64,000 nucleotides of DNA, taken from positions 441,501-505,500 of the forward strand of contig NZ_CP070356.1 of NCBI RefSeq assembly GCF_016919445.1. Reading direction: 5' to 3'. Each line of letters starts with the position of its first letter. Position 1 is the first letter of the stretch. A program made the translations under genes and the position numbers. Below are positions 17,795 through 27,155 of this stretch, piece after piece. This DNA comes from Pseudomonas sp. PDNC002 (GTDB taxonomy: Bacteria > Pseudomonadota > Gammaproteobacteria > Pseudomonadales > Pseudomonadaceae). The notes beneath the pieces are model-generated. The model made no database searches. It saw only the letters and a list, made by a program, of their open reading frames with translations, and was not told the origin of the DNA.

Positions 17795-18912
17795 GCGCGC
17801 TCCCGCAGGATCACATCCGCCGCGTGCTGCGGCATGCTGTAGAGGTCAGCGGTGTCGGCGAAGGCCAGGCCGTTGCGCGACCAGTCGGCGCGCGCGGCAT
17901 CGTCTTCCAGCATGTCCTGGAGCATGGTGTTCAGACGTTCCTGCTCGAAGGGCGACGGCACCACGCGGCCGGCTTTTGCCTCGTCGATGTAGTGCGCATA
18001 GCCGCAGACGTCGGTGACCAGCACCGGCAGCCCCGCCACCAGCGCCTCCAGCAACACCGTGCCGGTGTTTTCGTTGTACGCAGGGTGAATCAGCAGGTCG
18101 GCGCCTAGCAGGAAGCGCGGGATATCGCTGCGCCCCTTGAGAATCTGCACGTTGTCCGACAGGCCCAGCGCCTTCACTTGCAGCAGGAAGGGCTTGGGAT
18201 CGTCCTGGCCGATGGCGATCAGGCGGGTGCGCTTGCGCAGCGAGCGCGGCAGCGCGGCCAGCGCCTTGAGGCTGCGGTCCAGGCCCTTGGTCTTGAAGCC
18301 CGAACCGATCTGCACCAGCAGCAGGTCATCGTCGCCCAGCTTGAACTCGCGGCGGAACTCGGCGCGGATTTCGGCGGCATTGGCCGGTGCGCGGCGGTCC
18401 TGGGCGATGCCCGGCGGCAACAGGTGGAAGCGTGCCTCAGGGGTGCGGTAATGCTTGATGAACAGCGGCTGCTGGACTTCGGAGATCATCAGGATCTCGG
18501 TCTTGGACTCCGGCGCGAACACCGCGCGCTCGTAGTCGGCGAAATGCTTGTAGCGACCCCAGCGGCGGTAGAAGGAATTGCGCAGGGTCTGCGCCTTGTC
18601 CTCGAAGCAGCCGTCGGCGGCGTAGTACACATCCAGGCCCGGCATCTTGTTGAAGCCGATCACCCGGTCCACCGGATCGCGGGCGAGGTCCGCCTCCAGC
18701 CAGGCGCTGAACTTCTCGTTGCGGCGATGGTTGAACAGCGACTTCACCGGTGCCACGCGCACGTCGAAACCGGGCGGCACTTCGCCTTCCCAGATCGGTG
18801 TGTAGACGCGGATGGAGTGGCCACGTTTCTGGCATTCCAGGGCGATGCGCATGAAGTCGCGTTGCAGCCCGCCGAACGGGAAGTATTTGTAGAGGACGAA
18901 AGCCAGGGTCAT
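17791..18912 (-). CDS. waaG: LPS core alpha-1,3-glucosyl/galactosaminyltransferase WaaG
   Basis: 373-residue GT4 enzyme adding the first hexose (GalN in P. aeruginosa, Glc in enterics) to heptose II. The N-terminus MTLAFVLYKYFPFGGLQRDF is the WaaG membrane-contact and acceptor side; GSGFKTKGLDRSL binds the donor phosphate, and HPAYNENTGTVLLEALVAGLPVLVTD is the EX7E nucleotide-sugar motif. The start is ATG 18910-18912, overlapping the waaC stop; the longer upstream frame was rejected because it lies inside waaC. Confidence 0.94.
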   Translation of the reverse strand: MTLAFVLYKYFPFGGLQRDFMRIALECQKRGHSIRVYTPIWEGEVPPGFDVRVAPVKSLFNHRRNEKFSAWLEADLARDPVDRVIGFNKMPGLDVYYAADGCFEDKAQTLRNSFYRRWGRYKHFADYERAVFAPESKTEILMISEVQQPLFIKHYRTPEARFHLLPPGIAQDRRAPANAAEIRAEFRREFKLGDDDLLLVQIGSGFKTKGLDRSLKALAALPRSLRKRTRLIAIGQDDPKPFLLQVKALGLSDNVQILKGRSDIPRFLLGADLLIHPAYNENTGTVLLEALVAGLPVLVTDVCGYAHYIDEAKAGRVVPSPFEQERLNTMLQDMLEDDAARADWSRNGLAFADTADLYSMPQHAADVILRERA

Positions 18913-19982
18913 CGAAGCGTCTCCGGGGCCAGCAGCAGTGCCTCCAGCTGGATTGCCACGCGCTGCGGATTCAGGCGCGTGAAGCACAGAGGCTGTTCAT
19001 GCCGCAGGTCGAACTGGCGCTTGTCTTCGGCCGTCGGCTGGTAGGTGCAGGTCTTCTGCAGGCAGGGCGCGCACGAGGGCCAGTCACTGGCCAGGTGAAC
19101 CTGCGAGCGCCCGTAGGCGCCGGTCAGACCGGGATTGGTCGGGCCGAACAGCGACAGCGTCGGCACATCCAGCGCAGCGGCCAGGTGTCCGAGCCCAGTG
19201 TCGACCGCCACGCAGGCGGAAGCACCGGCCAGCACCTTGGCCATGCCTGCGAGGCTTAACTTGGGGAGCACCGAGGCGTTTTCCAAGCCTTCGGCCAGCC
19301 GTTCGGCGCGTTGCCGCTCGGCATCGTTGCCCCAGGGCAGGCGGACTTTCCAGCCGCGCTCGCCCATGCGCTGAGCCAGCTCGCGCCAGTAGATCTCGGG
19401 CCAGTGCTTGGTCACCCAGGTGGTGCCATGCAGGAACACCAGATAGGGCTCGGTCTCCACCGCATCCAGCAGGCGATTGCGGTCCAGACCGTAATCGCCG
19501 GTGCCGGCGGGCAGCGGATAGTCCAGCGCCTGGGCGAACAGCTGGCGCACGCGCTCGACGGCGTGCTGGCCCCAGGCGACCGGGTAGGTGCGGTTATAGA
19601 AGCGGCTGGCGGCCGGCTCGCGCGCGGACTCCTTGTCCAGTCCAGCGATCGGCGTACGGCGGCGCGCGTAGCGGGTCAGCCAGGCGCTCTTGAGCAGGCC
19701 CTGGGCGTCGATCACCAGGTCGTAGTCGACCTCTTTCAGGCGACGCTTGAAGCGGCTCCACTCGCCGCTCTTGATCGTCTGCCAGAGATTCTTGCGCCAG
19801 CGGCGAATGGCCACCGGGATCACCTGGGCCACGGCCGGATGCCAGGCGGGAATCTCGGCGAAGCCTTCTTCCACCACCCAGTCGAACTGGATGCCGGGAA
19901 TGGCGCGGGCGGCGTCGGTCAACGCCGGTAGGGTATGGATGACATCGCCCAGGGACGAGGTCTTGATCAGCAGCACCCTCAT
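18909..19982 (-). CDS. waaC: LPS heptosyltransferase I WaaC
   Basis: 357-residue GT9 enzyme that transfers the first heptose from ADP-heptose to Kdo2-lipid A. It begins MRVLLIKTSSLGDVIHTLPALTDA, the conserved acceptor motif containing the catalytic Asp; the donor site is in LFLHGTT-type LVFLHGTTWVTKHWP and CVAVDTGLGHLAAALDVPTLSLFGPTNPGLTGAYG. Both are classic heptosyltransferase features. The ATG overlaps the waaF stop codon as ATGA. It uses the nucleotide sugar made by HldE, whose gene is at the other end of this locus. Confidence 0.95.
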   Translation of the reverse strand: MRVLLIKTSSLGDVIHTLPALTDAARAIPGIQFDWVVEEGFAEIPAWHPAVAQVIPVAIRRWRKNLWQTIKSGEWSRFKRRLKEVDYDLVIDAQGLLKSAWLTRYARRRTPIAGLDKESAREPAASRFYNRTYPVAWGQHAVERVRQLFAQALDYPLPAGTGDYGLDRNRLLDAVETEPYLVFLHGTTWVTKHWPEIYWRELAQRMGERGWKVRLPWGNDAERQRAERLAEGLENASVLPKLSLAGMAKVLAGASACVAVDTGLGHLAAALDVPTLSLFGPTNPGLTGAYGRSQVHLASDWPSCAPCLQKTCTYQPTAEDKRQFDLRHEQPLCFTRLNPQRVAIQLEALLLAPETLR

Positions 19983-21022
19983 TCCGCGCTATCCACATCC
20001 ACCGGGTCGGCGACCAGTCGGTCCAGCGCTTCGATCACCGGGCGTGGCTTGAGCTCGCGCAGGCAGTTGTAGTGGCCGAAGCGGCACACACGGTCGAAGC
20101 AGGGGCTGCACTCCAGGCCGAGGCGGACGATCTCCACCTGATCAGCCAGCGGCGGCGTGAACTGCGGCGAGGTGGAGCCGTAGACCGCCACCAGCGGGCG
20201 GTTCAGCGCGGCGGCCACGTGCATCAGGCCGGAATCGTTGGTGACCACGGCGCCGGCGCAGGACATCAGGTCGATGGCCTCGGACAGGGCAGTCTCGCCC
20301 GCCAGATTGACCGACTCTTCGCGCAGCCCCGGAATCAGGCGCATGCGGATGTCTTCGCCGCCGGGGTGGTCATTCTTCGAGCCGAAGATCCATACCTGCC
20401 AACCGGCGCGGATCTTCACCTCGGCGACCTTGGCGTAGTACTCGGCCGGCCAGCGCTTGGCCTCGCCGAACTCGGCGCCCGGGCACAGCGCCAGCACGGG
20501 GCGGTCCAGGCTCAGACCGAACTTGGCCAGCGCGGCCTCGCGACTCTGCGGATCGATGGCCAGGCGCGGCTGTGGATAAGGCTGCGGCAGCTCGGCACCC
20601 GGCTCGAAAGCCAGGGCCATGAAGCGCTCGATCATCAGCGGGTAACGCTCTTTATCCAGCGCGCGGATGTCGTTGAGCAGGCCGTAGCGCATCTCGCCCT
20701 TCCAGCCGGTGCGCTTGGGAATGCCGGCGAAATACGGCACCAGCGCCGACTTGAGCGAGTTGGGCAGGAGGATCGCCTGGTCGTACTGGCCCTTGAGGGT
20801 CTTGCCAATACGGCGGCGCGAGGCGATGTCCAGCACGCCGTGGCCGAGCGGGAAGCTCAAGGCCTGGCGTACTTCGGGCATGCGCTCGAGGATCGGCCGG
20901 CTCCAGTCGGGCGCCAGCACGTCGATCACGCAGTCCGGATGCCGTTGCTTCAGACACTGGAAGAGTGTCTGCGCCATCACCATGTCGCCCACCCAGGAGG
21001 GGCCTACGATCAGAATTCTCAT
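19979..21022 (-). CDS. waaF: LPS heptosyltransferase II WaaF
   Basis: 347-residue GT9 enzyme adding the second heptose. It starts MRILIVGPSWVGDMVMAQTLFQCLKQRHP and has LCPGAEFGEAKRWPAEYYA (donor phosphate), VTNDSGLMHVAAALNRPLVAVYGSTSPQFTPPL, and a cysteine-containing C-terminus with CSPCFDRVC typical of WaaF. The ATG at 21020-21022 is preceded by GGAAAAGG. First gene of the long core operon; the open frame upstream of this ATG has no support. In PAO1 ilvE lies just upstream of waaF, but it is not present here. Confidence 0.95.
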   Translation of the reverse strand: MRILIVGPSWVGDMVMAQTLFQCLKQRHPDCVIDVLAPDWSRPILERMPEVRQALSFPLGHGVLDIASRRRIGKTLKGQYDQAILLPNSLKSALVPYFAGIPKRTGWKGEMRYGLLNDIRALDKERYPLMIERFMALAFEPGAELPQPYPQPRLAIDPQSREAALAKFGLSLDRPVLALCPGAEFGEAKRWPAEYYAKVAEVKIRAGWQVWIFGSKNDHPGGEDIRMRLIPGLREESVNLAGETALSEAIDLMSCAGAVVTNDSGLMHVAAALNRPLVAVYGSTSPQFTPPLADQVEIVRLGLECSPCFDRVCRFGHYNCLRELKPRPVIEALDRLVADPVDVDSAE

Positions 21023-21306
21023 GCCTTTTCCAGAAACGACCGGGGAGGCTCTCGCCTCCCCGTACTCCATTCATCCAACCGTACGGCGCGGGCCTTTACG
21101 GTCGGGTGCCGAGCATCGAATGCCGGCAGTCTAGCCCAGCCGATCAGCCGGCCGGGCGGATTTCGTCACTCCCTGTGACCTGGCGCAATGGCATCACGCG
21201 CCTCGCTCCTGACATCTATATACCCGCGCAACGCAACTGACAGCGCGGGGCGCTCCGGCGAACATCATCGCCGGATGCTGGCTACTTCAGGGGAAATCGC
21301 AGCGAT
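21023..21306. other. waaF-glnE intergenic region with two hairpins
   Basis: 284 bp with no gene. Two hairpins are visible: CGGGGAGGC/GCCTCCCCG at 21041-21062, in the leader of waaF, and TCCGGCGA/TCGCCGGA at 21254-21275, just after the glnE stop. The promoter of the core operon should lie between them on the minus strand. An AT-rich TATATAGAT-like stretch around 21217-21226 is the best -10 candidate, without a convincing -35. No ilvE remnant was recognised. Confidence 0.5.
21254..21275 (-). terminator. Hairpin after glnE
   Basis: Perfect 8-bp stem TCCGGCGA/TCGCCGGA with a 6-base loop, about 30 bp beyond the glnE stop on the minus strand. No U-tract follows, so termination is plausible but not certain. 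Confidence 0.45.
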
Positions 21307-24252
21307 TCAGGACAGCTCGAAAGCCTTCCACATCTGCATCACCATGCGTCGCTCGGCATGGAAGTGATCGCCGCTCACCACGCCCGGCTGCTTCTGCAGG
21401 GACAATCGGTGCGCCGCCGCCCGGTAAGCCTTGTAGGCGTCCTGCAACTTCAGGACATCCTCGCCGGACATCAACCCGACCCGCTCCAGCGCTTCCAGAA
21501 TGCGGATGTTGTCGGTGAACTCCACCAGCTCCGGGTGCTGCCACGACCAGGCCAGGGCCGCGTATTGCACCATAAATTCGATATCGACGATACCACCGGC
21601 ATCCTGCTTGAGATCGAACGGGGCCGCGGCCTCGAAGGCATTCGGCGCCGTGCCTGCCGCCGTGCTCGGGGTGCCGAGGTTGTCGCGCATCTTGGCGCGC
21701 ATCTCGCTGACTTCCTTGCGCAGTTCGGCCAGGTCGCGCTGCTGGCCGATGACTTTCGCGCGGATCGCTTCGAAAGCCCTGGCCACCCGCTGGCAGCCCG
21801 CGAGCACGCGGGCGCGCACCAGCGCCTGGTGCTCCCAGGTCCAGGCCTCGCCCAGTTGATAGGCCTCGAAGGCGCGCAACGAGCTGACCAGCAAGCCGGA
21901 AGCGCCGCTCGGACGCAGGCGCATGTCCACCTCGTAGAGCATGCCCGAGGGCGTCTGCGCGGTGAGGAAGTGGATGATCTTCTGCCCCAGGCGCGTATAG
22001 AACTGCGCACCGTCGATGGACTTCTCGCCGTCGGTCTCGCTCTGCGGGTCGCCGTCGTGGATGAACACCAGGTCCAGGTCCGAGCCGTGGCCCAGCTCCA
22101 GGCCGCCGGACTTGCCGTAGCCGATGATGATGAAGTCCGGATCGCACGGCGTGCCGTCCACACGAGTGGGCCGGCCATGACGCTGCACCAACTGGTCCCA
22201 GGTCAGGACAAGTACCTGCTCGAGGATCGCCTCGGCCAGCCAGGTCAAATAATCGCTCACCTTCATTAAAGGCAGGGTGCCGGCGATCTCCGAAGCCACC
22301 ACGCGCAGGGCGTGGGCCAGCTTGAAGTGACGCAGGGTTTCCATCTGCTGCTCGAGGTCGTCCTCGGGGATGCGCATCAGCCGCTCGCGCAGCTCGGCGC
22401 CCAGTTCAGCGGCCTGCGGCGGGCGGAACAGGCGCCCTTCGTTCAACAGCTCGTCGAGCAGGATCGGGAAGCGAGCGATCTGCTCGGCCACCATCGGGCT
22501 GGCCGCGCACAGCGTCAGCAGACGCTCCAGCGCGCCGGGGTTTTCGGTCAGCAGCACGAGATAAGCAGAACGCCGCGCCACCGCTTCGATCAGCGGCAGC
22601 GTGCGCTCCAGCAGCACATCCGCCGGGCCACGCTCGGCGATCATGTTCAGCAGACGCGGCATGAAGGCATCCAGACGCTCGCGCCCCAGGCGCTGCATGG
22701 CACGCACCTGCGGGCCGTGACGCAGGTCGGTCAAGCGCTTCCAGGCCAGGGCCGGGTCGGCGAACCCGGTGTCGGCGAACTGCCGGCAGGCGGACTCCTC
22801 GTCCACCGCCTCTTCCCAGATAGGAATCCACTCGCCACCGATGGTGGTGTCGACCTTGCCGTCCTCATCTTCATCCGGGTCGGCGATCACCTGATGGAAA
22901 TGCCAGTCGATGCGTTCGCGCCACTGGTTGATCGCCTGGTGGAACGCGGACCAGTTGGCGAAGCCCATGATGAAGGCCACGCGAATACGCTCGAACTCGT
23001 CCTCCGGCAGCATCTGCGTCTGCCGGTCCGCGATGGCTTGCAGCGCGTGCTCGGCGTAACGCAGGAATTCGTAGCCCTCGCGCAGCTCGGCGACCACCTG
23101 CGGCGGCAGGTAGCCCTGCCCTTCGAGAATCGCCAGCACGCGCAACAATGGCCGCTGTTGCAGGCTCAGGTCCCGGCCGCCGTGGATTAGCTGGAAGGCC
23201 TGGGCGATGAACTCCACCTCGCGGATGCCCCCGGCGCCCAGCTTGATGTTCTCGCTCATACCCTTGCGCCGGACTTCCTGCTGGATCAGCTGCTTCATGG
23301 TGCGCAGCGCCTCGATGGCGGAGAAGTCCAGGTAGCGGCGGTAGACGAACGGACGCAGCAACTCCAGCAGACGCTGGCCGGCTTCCTGGTCGCCGCCAAC
23401 CACGCGCGCCTTGATCATCGCGTAGCGTTCCCAGTCGCGCCCCTGGTCCTGGTAGTACTGCTCCAGCGCAGCGAAGCTGTGTACCAGCGGACCGCTGGAG
23501 CCGTAGGGGCGCAGACGCATGTCGACGCGGAAAGCGAAGCCCTCGACAGTGATCGCATCCAGCGACTTGATCAGCTTCTGCCCCAGGCGAGTGAAGAACT
23601 CCTGATTGTCCAGCGCACGTTTGGCGCCCTGGGTCTCGCCGCCCTCGGGGTAGCCGAAGATCAGGTCGATGTCGGAGGACAGGTTCAGCTCGCCCGCGCC
23701 CAACTTGCCCATGCCCAGCACGATCATTTTCTGCGGCAGGCCCGAGCGATTGCCGATGGGCACGCCGAACTGCTGGCAGTGGCGCTGATAAAGCCAGGAC
23801 AGGGACTGGTCGATGCAGGCGTCGGCGAGGTCGGACAGGTCGCGGCAGGTGCCGGCCAGGTCGCTGCGACGGCTCAGGTCGCGCCAGATGATGCGCATCT
23901 GCTGGCGCCGACGGAAGCGGCGCAGGCGGCGGCCCAGCTCGTCTTCATCGGCGCAATCGGCCAGCAGCGCTTCCAGCTGCGCGCCCATCTCGCCGGGTTG
24001 CAGGCCGCGCTCCAGCTCACCGGTCGCGGCCAGCTCCAATAGAAAAGCGGGATCACGCTGGACCTGCTCGGCGACGAAATCGCTGCCGGCGGTCACGCGG
24101 GCGAAATCCGCGTGCCGCTCGTCGGACCAGCTGTCGAAGCTGGCGATCTGCTCGGCGGAAAACTCGGCGATGGCAGCGCGGAAATTCTGTTCGGCCCGCT
24201 CGGCGAGGGGCTTCAAAGTGGCCGGCAAAGCGGCCAGGGACGGCAGGCTCAT
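21307..24252 (-). CDS. glnE: Bifunctional glutamine synthetase adenylyltransferase/deadenylyltransferase GlnE
   Basis: 981-residue cytosolic enzyme that adenylylates glutamine synthetase when nitrogen is plentiful and removes AMP when it is scarce, under control of PII proteins. Two nucleotidyltransferase domains are seen. The N-terminal (deadenylylating) one has GELNLSSDIDLIFGYPEGG with Asp about 196; the C-terminal (adenylylating) one has LELGHGSDLDLVFIHDGD with Asp about 725. A helical PII-responsive region lies between them. The repeated VDMRLRPYGSSGPLV / VDMRLRPSGASGLLV confirms the internal duplication. ATG at 24250-24252. It is divergent from aceE across 243 bp. Confidence 0.97.
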   Translation of the reverse strand: MSLPSLAALPATLKPLAERAEQNFRAAIAEFSAEQIASFDSWSDERHADFARVTAGSDFVAEQVQRDPAFLLELAATGELERGLQPGEMGAQLEALLADCADEDELGRRLRRFRRRQQMRIIWRDLSRRSDLAGTCRDLSDLADACIDQSLSWLYQRHCQQFGVPIGNRSGLPQKMIVLGMGKLGAGELNLSSDIDLIFGYPEGGETQGAKRALDNQEFFTRLGQKLIKSLDAITVEGFAFRVDMRLRPYGSSGPLVHSFAALEQYYQDQGRDWERYAMIKARVVGGDQEAGQRLLELLRPFVYRRYLDFSAIEALRTMKQLIQQEVRRKGMSENIKLGAGGIREVEFIAQAFQLIHGGRDLSLQQRPLLRVLAILEGQGYLPPQVVAELREGYEFLRYAEHALQAIADRQTQMLPEDEFERIRVAFIMGFANWSAFHQAINQWRERIDWHFHQVIADPDEDEDGKVDTTIGGEWIPIWEEAVDEESACRQFADTGFADPALAWKRLTDLRHGPQVRAMQRLGRERLDAFMPRLLNMIAERGPADVLLERTLPLIEAVARRSAYLVLLTENPGALERLLTLCAASPMVAEQIARFPILLDELLNEGRLFRPPQAAELGAELRERLMRIPEDDLEQQMETLRHFKLAHALRVVASEIAGTLPLMKVSDYLTWLAEAILEQVLVLTWDQLVQRHGRPTRVDGTPCDPDFIIIGYGKSGGLELGHGSDLDLVFIHDGDPQSETDGEKSIDGAQFYTRLGQKIIHFLTAQTPSGMLYEVDMRLRPSGASGLLVSSLRAFEAYQLGEAWTWEHQALVRARVLAGCQRVARAFEAIRAKVIGQQRDLAELRKEVSEMRAKMRDNLGTPSTAAGTAPNAFEAAAPFDLKQDAGGIVDIEFMVQYAALAWSWQHPELVEFTDNIRILEALERVGLMSGEDVLKLQDAYKAYRAAAHRLSLQKQPGVVSGDHFHAERRMVMQMWKAFELS

Positions 24253-24305
24253 GGTCTATCCTGAATGGTCGGCGAGGCGCCGGCATTCCCGTCTTTCGCG
24301 CCCCT

Positions 24306-24318
24306 GTAGTTTTACTAC
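24306..24318. promoter_or_regulatory. Putative operator 1, GTAGT-TTT-ACTAC
   Basis: 13-bp palindrome between divergent glnE and aceE: half-sites GTAGT (24306-24310) and ACTAC (24314-24318) around TTT. An almost identical site lies 52 bp away centre to centre, about five helical turns, so one regulator could bind both on the same face. The ...GTnnnAC... core fits GntR/FadR-subfamily operators such as that of PdhR. Which protein binds is inference. Confidence 0.6.
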
Positions 24319-24355
24319 TAACTTTTTCTGGCGGAGGGGTGTATCCGCTGGCGAT

Positions 24356-24372
24356 TTGTAGTAAAACTACAA
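24356..24372. promoter_or_regulatory. Putative operator 2, TTGTAGT-AAA-ACTACAA
   Basis: 17-bp perfect palindrome with the same half-sites as the site at 24306-24318, extended by TT/AA. Centre at 24364, 132 bp before the aceE ATG and 112 bp before the glnE ATG. It is the stronger of the pair. It probably controls pyruvate dehydrogenase expression and perhaps also glnE. Confidence 0.62.
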
Positions 24373-24495
24373 CCCGCCGGGCGTACCCCCGGAGCACTTC
24401 CAAGAATTCGCCGCGTCGCCCACGAGGTTGGCGCAGCTATCGGCAACGATCTACTGGCTTCCGATTCTGGAAGCCTTTCCGCCCTGGAGCAAGCC

Positions 24496-27144
24496 ATGCA
24501 AGACCTCGATCCCGTCGAAACCCAGGAATGGCTGGACGCCCTGGAATCGGTCCTGGACCGTGAAGGTGAAGACCGCGCCCATTACCTGATGACCCGTATG
24601 GGCGAGCTGGCCAGCCGGTCCGGCACCCAACTGCCCTACGCGATCACCACGCCGTACCGCAACAGCATCCCGGTCACCCACGAAGCCCGCATGCCCGGCG
24701 ACCTGTTCATGGAACGCCGCATCCGCTCCCTGGTGCGCTGGAACGCCCTGGCGATGGTGATGAAGGCCAACAAGAACGACCCGGATCTGGGTGGCCACAT
24801 CTCCTCCTTCGCCTCCTCGGCGACCCTGTATGACGTTGGCTTCAACTACTTCTTCCAGGCCCCGACCGACGAACACGGCGGCGACCTGGTGTTCTTCCAG
24901 GGCCACGCCTCCCCCGGCGTCTATGCCCGCGCCTTCCTCGAAGGCCGCATCACCGAAGACCAGCTGAACAACTTCCGCCAGGAAGTGGACGGCAACGGCC
25001 TGTCTTCCTACCCGCACCCGTGGCTGATGCCGGACTTCTGGCAGTTCCCGACCGTTTCGATGGGTCTGGGCCCGATCCAGGCGATCTACCAGGCGCGCTT
25101 CATGAAGTACCTGGAAAGCCGCGGCTTCATCCCCGCCGGCAAGCAGAAGGTCTGGTGCTTCATGGGCGACGGCGAGTGCGACGAGCCCGAATCCCTGGGG
25201 GCGATCTCCCTGGCCGGCCGCGAGAAGCTGGACAACCTGATCTTCGTCATCAACTGCAACCTCCAGCGCCTCGACGGCCCGGTTCGCGGCAACGGCAAGA
25301 TCATCCAGGAACTCGAAGGCGTGTTCCGTGGCGCCGAGTGGAACGTCAACAAGGTGGTCTGGGGTCGCTTCTGGGACCCGCTGTTCGCCAAGGACACCGC
25401 CGGCCTGCTGCAGCAGCGCATGGACGAGGTCATCGACGGCGAGTACCAGAACTACAAGGCCAAAGACGGCGCCTATGTGCGTGAGCACTTCTTCGGTGCA
25501 CGTCCGGAGCTGCTGGAGATGGTCAAGGACCTCTCCGACGAGGAAGTCTGGAAACTCAACCGTGGCGGCCACGACCCCTACAAGGTCTATGCGGCCTACC
25601 ACCAGGCGGTCAACCACAAGGGCCAGCCGACCGTCATCCTGGCCAAGACCATCAAGGGCTATGGCACCGGTTCCGGCGAAGCGAAGAACATCGCGCACAA
25701 CGTCAAGAAGGTCGACGTCGAGTCCCTGAAGTCGTTCCGCGACAAGTTCGACATCCCGATCAAGGATGCCGACCTGGAAAACCTGCCGTTCTACCGCCCC
25801 GAAGAAGGCAGCGCCGAGGCCAAATACCTGGCTTCGCGCCGTGCCGCGCTGGGTGGCGTGATGCCGGTTCGCCGCGAGAAGAGCTTCCAGGTCCCGGTTC
25901 CCCCGCTGGAAACCCTCAAGGCCATGCTCGACGGCTCGGGCGACCGCGAAATCTCCACCACCATGGCCTTCGTGCGGATCATCTCGCAGCTGGTCAAGGA
26001 CAAGGAACTCGGCCCGCGCATCGTCCCGATCGTCCCGGACGAAGCCCGTACCTTCGGTATGGAAGGCATGTTCCGTCAGCTGGGTATCTACTCCTCCGTC
26101 GGCCAGCTGTACGAGCCGGTGGATAAGGACCAGGTGATGTTCTACCGCGAGGACAAGAAAGGTCAGATCCTCGAGGAAGGCATCAACGAAGCCGGCGCCA
26201 TGTCCAGCTGGATCGCCGCGGGTACCTCGTACTCCACGCACAACCAGCCGATGCTGCCGTTCTACATCTTCTACTCGATGTTCGGCTTCCAGCGTATCGG
26301 CGACCTGGCCTGGGCCGCTGGCGACAGCCGCGCGCACGGCTTCCTGATCGGTGGCACCGCCGGCCGTACCACCCTGAACGGTGAAGGCCTGCAGCACGAA
26401 GACGGTCACAGCCACCTGCTGGCGGCGACCATCCCGAACTGCCGCACCTACGATCCGACCTACGCCTACGAGCTGGCGGTGATCATCCGCGAAGGCTCGC
26501 GCCAGATGATCGAAGAGCAGCAGGACATCTTCTATTACATCACCGTGATGAACGAGAACTACGTCCAGCCGGCCATGCCCAAGGGCGCCGAGGAAGGCAT
26601 CATCAAGGGCATGTACCTGCTCGATGAGGACAAGAAGGACGCCGCGCACCACGTGCAACTGCTGGGTTCGGGCACCATCCTGCGCGAAGTCGAGGAAGCC
26701 GCGAAGATCCTGCGCAAGGACTTCGGCATCGGCGCCGACGTCTGGTCCGTTCCGAGCTTCAACGAACTGCGCCGCGACGGCCTGGCCGTGGAGCGCTGGA
26801 ACCGCCTGCACCCGGGTCAGAAGCCCAAGCAGAGCTACGTCGAAGAGTGCCTCGCCGGCCGCAAGGGCCCGGTGATCGCCTCCACCGACTACATGAAGCT
26901 CTACGCCGAGCAGATCCGCCAGTGGGTTCCGAGCAAGGAATTCAAGGTCCTGGGCACCGACGGCTTCGGCCGCAGCGACAGCCGCCGCAAGCTGCGCGAC
27001 TTCTTCGAAGTCGATCGCCACTGGGTCGTGCTGGCCGCGCTGGAAGCCCTCGCCGATCGCGGTGATATCGAACCCAAAGTGGTGGCCGAGGCCATCGCCA
27101 AGTTCGGCATCAACCCCGAAAAACGCAACCCGCTGGACTGCTGA
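24496..27144 (+). CDS. aceE: Pyruvate dehydrogenase E1 component AceE
   Basis: 882-residue homodimeric E1 that decarboxylates pyruvate on thiamine diphosphate and passes the acetyl group to the lipoyl domains of AceF. The ThDP-binding motif runs from MGDGECDEPES (Gly224-Asp225-Gly226) to INCNLQR, as in GDG-X25-30-NCN. The N-terminus DPVETQEWLDALESVLDREG is the E2-contacting peptide, and GHSHLLAATIPNCRTYDPTY in the C-terminal half is characteristic of gamma-proteobacterial E1. Length is typical. The gap to aceF is 11 bp, with GGAGAGG before the aceF ATG. Upstream lies the twin palindrome at 24306-24372. Confidence 0.97.
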   Translation: MQDLDPVETQEWLDALESVLDREGEDRAHYLMTRMGELASRSGTQLPYAITTPYRNSIPVTHEARMPGDLFMERRIRSLVRWNALAMVMKANKNDPDLGGHISSFASSATLYDVGFNYFFQAPTDEHGGDLVFFQGHASPGVYARAFLEGRITEDQLNNFRQEVDGNGLSSYPHPWLMPDFWQFPTVSMGLGPIQAIYQARFMKYLESRGFIPAGKQKVWCFMGDGECDEPESLGAISLAGREKLDNLIFVINCNLQRLDGPVRGNGKIIQELEGVFRGAEWNVNKVVWGRFWDPLFAKDTAGLLQQRMDEVIDGEYQNYKAKDGAYVREHFFGARPELLEMVKDLSDEEVWKLNRGGHDPYKVYAAYHQAVNHKGQPTVILAKTIKGYGTGSGEAKNIAHNVKKVDVESLKSFRDKFDIPIKDADLENLPFYRPEEGSAEAKYLASRRAALGGVMPVRREKSFQVPVPPLETLKAMLDGSGDREISTTMAFVRIISQLVKDKELGPRIVPIVPDEARTFGMEGMFRQLGIYSSVGQLYEPVDKDQVMFYREDKKGQILEEGINEAGAMSSWIAAGTSYSTHNQPMLPFYIFYSMFGFQRIGDLAWAAGDSRAHGFLIGGTAGRTTLNGEGLQHEDGHSHLLAATIPNCRTYDPTYAYELAVIIREGSRQMIEEQQDIFYYITVMNENYVQPAMPKGAEEGIIKGMYLLDEDKKDAAHHVQLLGSGTILREVEEAAKILRKDFGIGADVWSVPSFNELRRDGLAVERWNRLHPGQKPKQSYVEECLAGRKGPVIASTDYMKLYAEQIRQWVPSKEFKVLGTDGFGRSDSRRKLRDFFEVDRHWVVLAALEALADRGDIEPKVVAEAIAKFGINPEKRNPLDC

Positions 27145-27155
27145 GGAGAGGCACG

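Noticed and set aside
24451-27021. 856-codon open frame on the minus strand
   Set aside because: It lies entirely antisense to aceE, whose protein has all E1 motifs. High-GC third positions create such shadows; the translation is His/Val/Gly-rich with no recognisable domain.
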